A stretch of DNA of 64,000 bases from Artemisia argyi (taxonomy: Eukaryota; Streptophyta; Magnoliopsida; Asterales; Asteraceae), in contig CM060684.1 of NCBI GenBank assembly GCA_030686995.1, positions 9,507,897-9,571,896 on the forward strand, in the 5' to 3' direction. Numbering within the stretch: position 1 is the first letter of the stretch; every line of letters begins with the position of its first letter. The notes under the pieces are model-generated. The model did not search any database. It saw only the letters and a list, made by a program, of their open reading frames with translations, and was not told where the DNA came from. The position numbers and the translations under genes are program-made. Below are positions 61,789 through 64,000 of the stretch, piece after piece.

Positions 61789-62503
61789 TAGGGGTGAGCA
61801 AATGGGCTGAGAACTGAACAATAATCGACCCAACCTTAATCGCATTTTAGAACCGCGGATATCAGTTCCGGAACCAAAGAACCGCACGAATTTTCAAATA
61901 TATAGGATGTTTAGTTTTTTAAGTTCACAATTACATATTTATGCCTTCGTGTTGGTTGAAACTTTACCGCTTAACTTGAGCTATCGGTTGACAAAGTCAT
62001 AAATAATAATGATGTAATGAAAATGAACAAATTGATGATAGTTATACTTGAAAAGTAGTGAAAACTTTGTTGATTGTATTTTAAAAACTTTAAATGTTGA
62101 TAAATAATTGGTAGTGAGATGTGACTACGGTTTCTTTGTTTAAGGATTGTTTGCTTTTTCATGTCTAATAGACATCGTTCTTTCAAAGATTGCGTAGCCC
62201 ATTTATAAACAATGATTGACGTAGCTCTAATATTATGCTATATATACTTTAATCGTTCAATATTTTTTTTTTATGGTTTAGACATAAATTAGTGCAAACG
62301 CATATAAAATATTGAATTTTGGGCGGTTTTTAATAATTTGTGGTTACAATCGAGTAGAAATGAAATACCAAAACCGGAGCTGAGAATCGAACTGAAACGG
62401 AAACATGTTCTTCATCAATCCGGTTCTCAGTTTCTAAAATATGAGTTTTTTCGATTCTTGGTTCTTTTGGTTTCATGATGTTCCAGAACCAAGTTCACCT
62501 CTA
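61789..62503. mobile_element. hAT-like MITE
   Basis: Ends TAGGGGTGAGCAAATGG and (inverted) TAGAGGTGAACTTGG. Flanks GCTTGGTG and GTTTGGTG agree at 7 of 8, a hAT-sized duplication. No defensible ORF. Confidence 0.65.
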
Positions 62504-62969
62504 GTTTGGTGGCCTTATCTTCATAAATATAAAATTATTTATGAAATGATGAACTGGACTCTCGAGGGTTAGATTCTTTATAAGATATAAATATCAAATT
62601 TAATATAAGATTAAATAATACTTCAATAATGCAAGGTATAAAAATGGGTGAAATCACTTCTTTCAAGTTTTTGTCAAACGTAAAGTGTGCCTTTAGCAGG
62701 ACCCTCAGGTTTAAACTTTAATGCAAAGTGGCCGACACATGCATCTGTCAACTTGATTTTCTGGAGAATTCTTGATGTTGAAAGGCGATGATAACAAACT
62801 TGGAGCTAGTTTATGCTGCCACTTACAATGGTTGACTGAGTAATTAAATACTGTATTTGTGTAATAGAATCGGATTTGTCAAAACCAAACCGCACCAAAT
62901 TAAATATTCGATTTTCGGTTTGAATATGATTTTGACAATTTAAACCAAAAACCGAATTCTTATAAATAT
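62504..62969. other. Non-coding gap with AACCGA remnants
   Basis: AT-rich. 62885-62956 holds AAACCAAACCG and ACCGAATTC pieces, like the ends of the MITE at 57637. No gene. Confidence 0.4.
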
Positions 62970-64000
62970 GGGCAAATCGCATAAAAATATATCCATCTTA
63001 GGTCCAATTTCAATTAAAGGTACTACTTTTTTTTTCTTCTCAATTTAAGGTACCCGACTTTTTTTTTTGGCCGATTAAGGTTTTTTTCTAACTTTCGTTA
63101 ACTATTTCGTTAGTAAATTACATAATTGGTCCTTGAGTTTGTATACGCATTTCATGTTTAGTAAATTACATGATTTAGGTTTTTTTTCTAACTTCCGTTA
63201 ACTATTTAGTTAACTTTTTACGTTTTTCGTCCGTTTTTTTACGTTTTCATCTGATTTTTTACGTTTTCGTCCGTTTTTTTCACGTTTTCGTCCGATTTTT
63301 TACGTTTTCGCCAGATTTTTCACGTTTTCGTCTGTTTTTTTTACGTTTTTCGTCCGTTTTTTTCACGTTTTCGTCTGTTTTTTACGTTTTTCGTCCGTTT
63401 TTTTCACGTTTTCGTCCGGTTTTTTCACGTTTTCGTCCATTTTTTTCACGTTTTCGCCTGATTTTTTTACGTTTTCGTCCGTTTTTTTACATTTTCGTCC
63501 GTTTTTTTTACGTTTTCGTCCATTTTTTCACGTTTTTGTCCGATTTTTCACGTTTTCATCCGTTTTTTCACGTTTTCGTCCGTTTTTTACGTTTTTGTCG
63601 TTTTTTTACGTTTTCGTCCGGTTTTTCATGTTTTCGTCCGTTTTTTCACGTTTTCGTCTGTTTTTTTCACGTTTTCGTCCGGTTTTTTACATTTCCGTCC
63701 GGTTTTTCACATTTTCGTCCGTTTTTTTACGTTTCCAATTTTACACGTTTTCGGAAACGTGAAAAAACAGACGAAAACGTGAAAAATCGGACGGAAACGT
63801 GAAAAAACGGACGAAAACGTGAAAAGACGGATGAAAACGTAAAAAACGGATGAAAACGCGGAAAAACGGACGAAAACGTGAAAAACAGACGAAAACGTGA
63901 AAAAACGGACGAAAACGGGAAAAAACAGACGAAAACGTAAAAAAAACGACGAAAACATGAAAAAACGGACGAAAACGTGAAAAAACGGACGAAAACGTGA
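62970..64000. mobile_element. Foldback FB3, right end beyond window
   Basis: A probable left terminus GGGCAAATCGC at 62970. The outer arm has a duplicated CTAACTTTCGTTAACTATTT-type segment (about 63087 and 63189). From 63215 comes an array of TTTTTTACGTTTTCGTCCG-like units that turns over at about 63757 into the complement and continues to the window end. The right arm and target duplication are not visible. Confidence 0.7.

Noticed and set aside
60655..63958. Similar Phe-rich ORFs in the right-hand foldback arrays
   Set aside because: Same repeat artefact, present on both strands.

Overview
The window is plant nuclear DNA made almost entirely of transposable elements, layered inside one another. 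I see no host gene that can be defended. The long-LTR Ty3/gypsy chromovirus, Athila-type elements with a tRNA-Asp-like primer site, gag-protease-only elements, MULE-like foldbacks and hAT-like MITEs fit a large, AT-rich eudicot genome. The style of the gag and pol proteins suggests Asteraceae, but that rests on memory and not on a search.

Region 1 (1-15722): element 1 is a minus-strand Tekay/Del-like chromovirus. It has an intact 1498-codon gag-pol, a second long ORF upstream of gag, and LTR copies that read identically over the 549 bases visible in both. It sits inside the 3' LTR of element 2 (9068-15722). Element 2 is a minus-strand gag-protease-only element whose single frame carries three in-frame stops. 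Element 2 in turn interrupts a decayed exon (15723-16311).

Region 2 (16431-55404): a four-level nest. A MULE-like foldback (termini 16431 and 55404, near-matching 9-bp target duplications) was entered by element 3 (16593-53700, target duplication TTTAT). The 5' LTR of element 3 was entered by Athila-like element 4 (25353-51039, TTGGT). The gag-pol frame of element 4 was entered by element 5 (32784-44616, CGGGA). Elements 3 and 5 belong to one family, in opposite orientation. Their LTR pairs are similar, element 5's very much so, but their pol regions are badly decayed, so they probably moved with proteins supplied in trans.

Region 3 (55405-64000): small DNA elements. These are a TIR element with TTCATC-type repeats (55663-58366) holding a hAT-like MITE (57637-58306), a foldback nested in another MULE-like element (59739-61463 in 59212-61631), a second hAT-like MITE (61789-62503), and a foldback running off the window (from 62970). 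Three foldbacks with different termini share an inner inverted array of the motif ACGTTTTCGTC.

The most notable signals are this shared foldback array, a hairpin just inside the 3' LTR that is kept by compensatory changes in elements 1, 3 and 5, the conserved ORF upstream of gag in the same three elements, and the structural damage at the 3' end of element 4.
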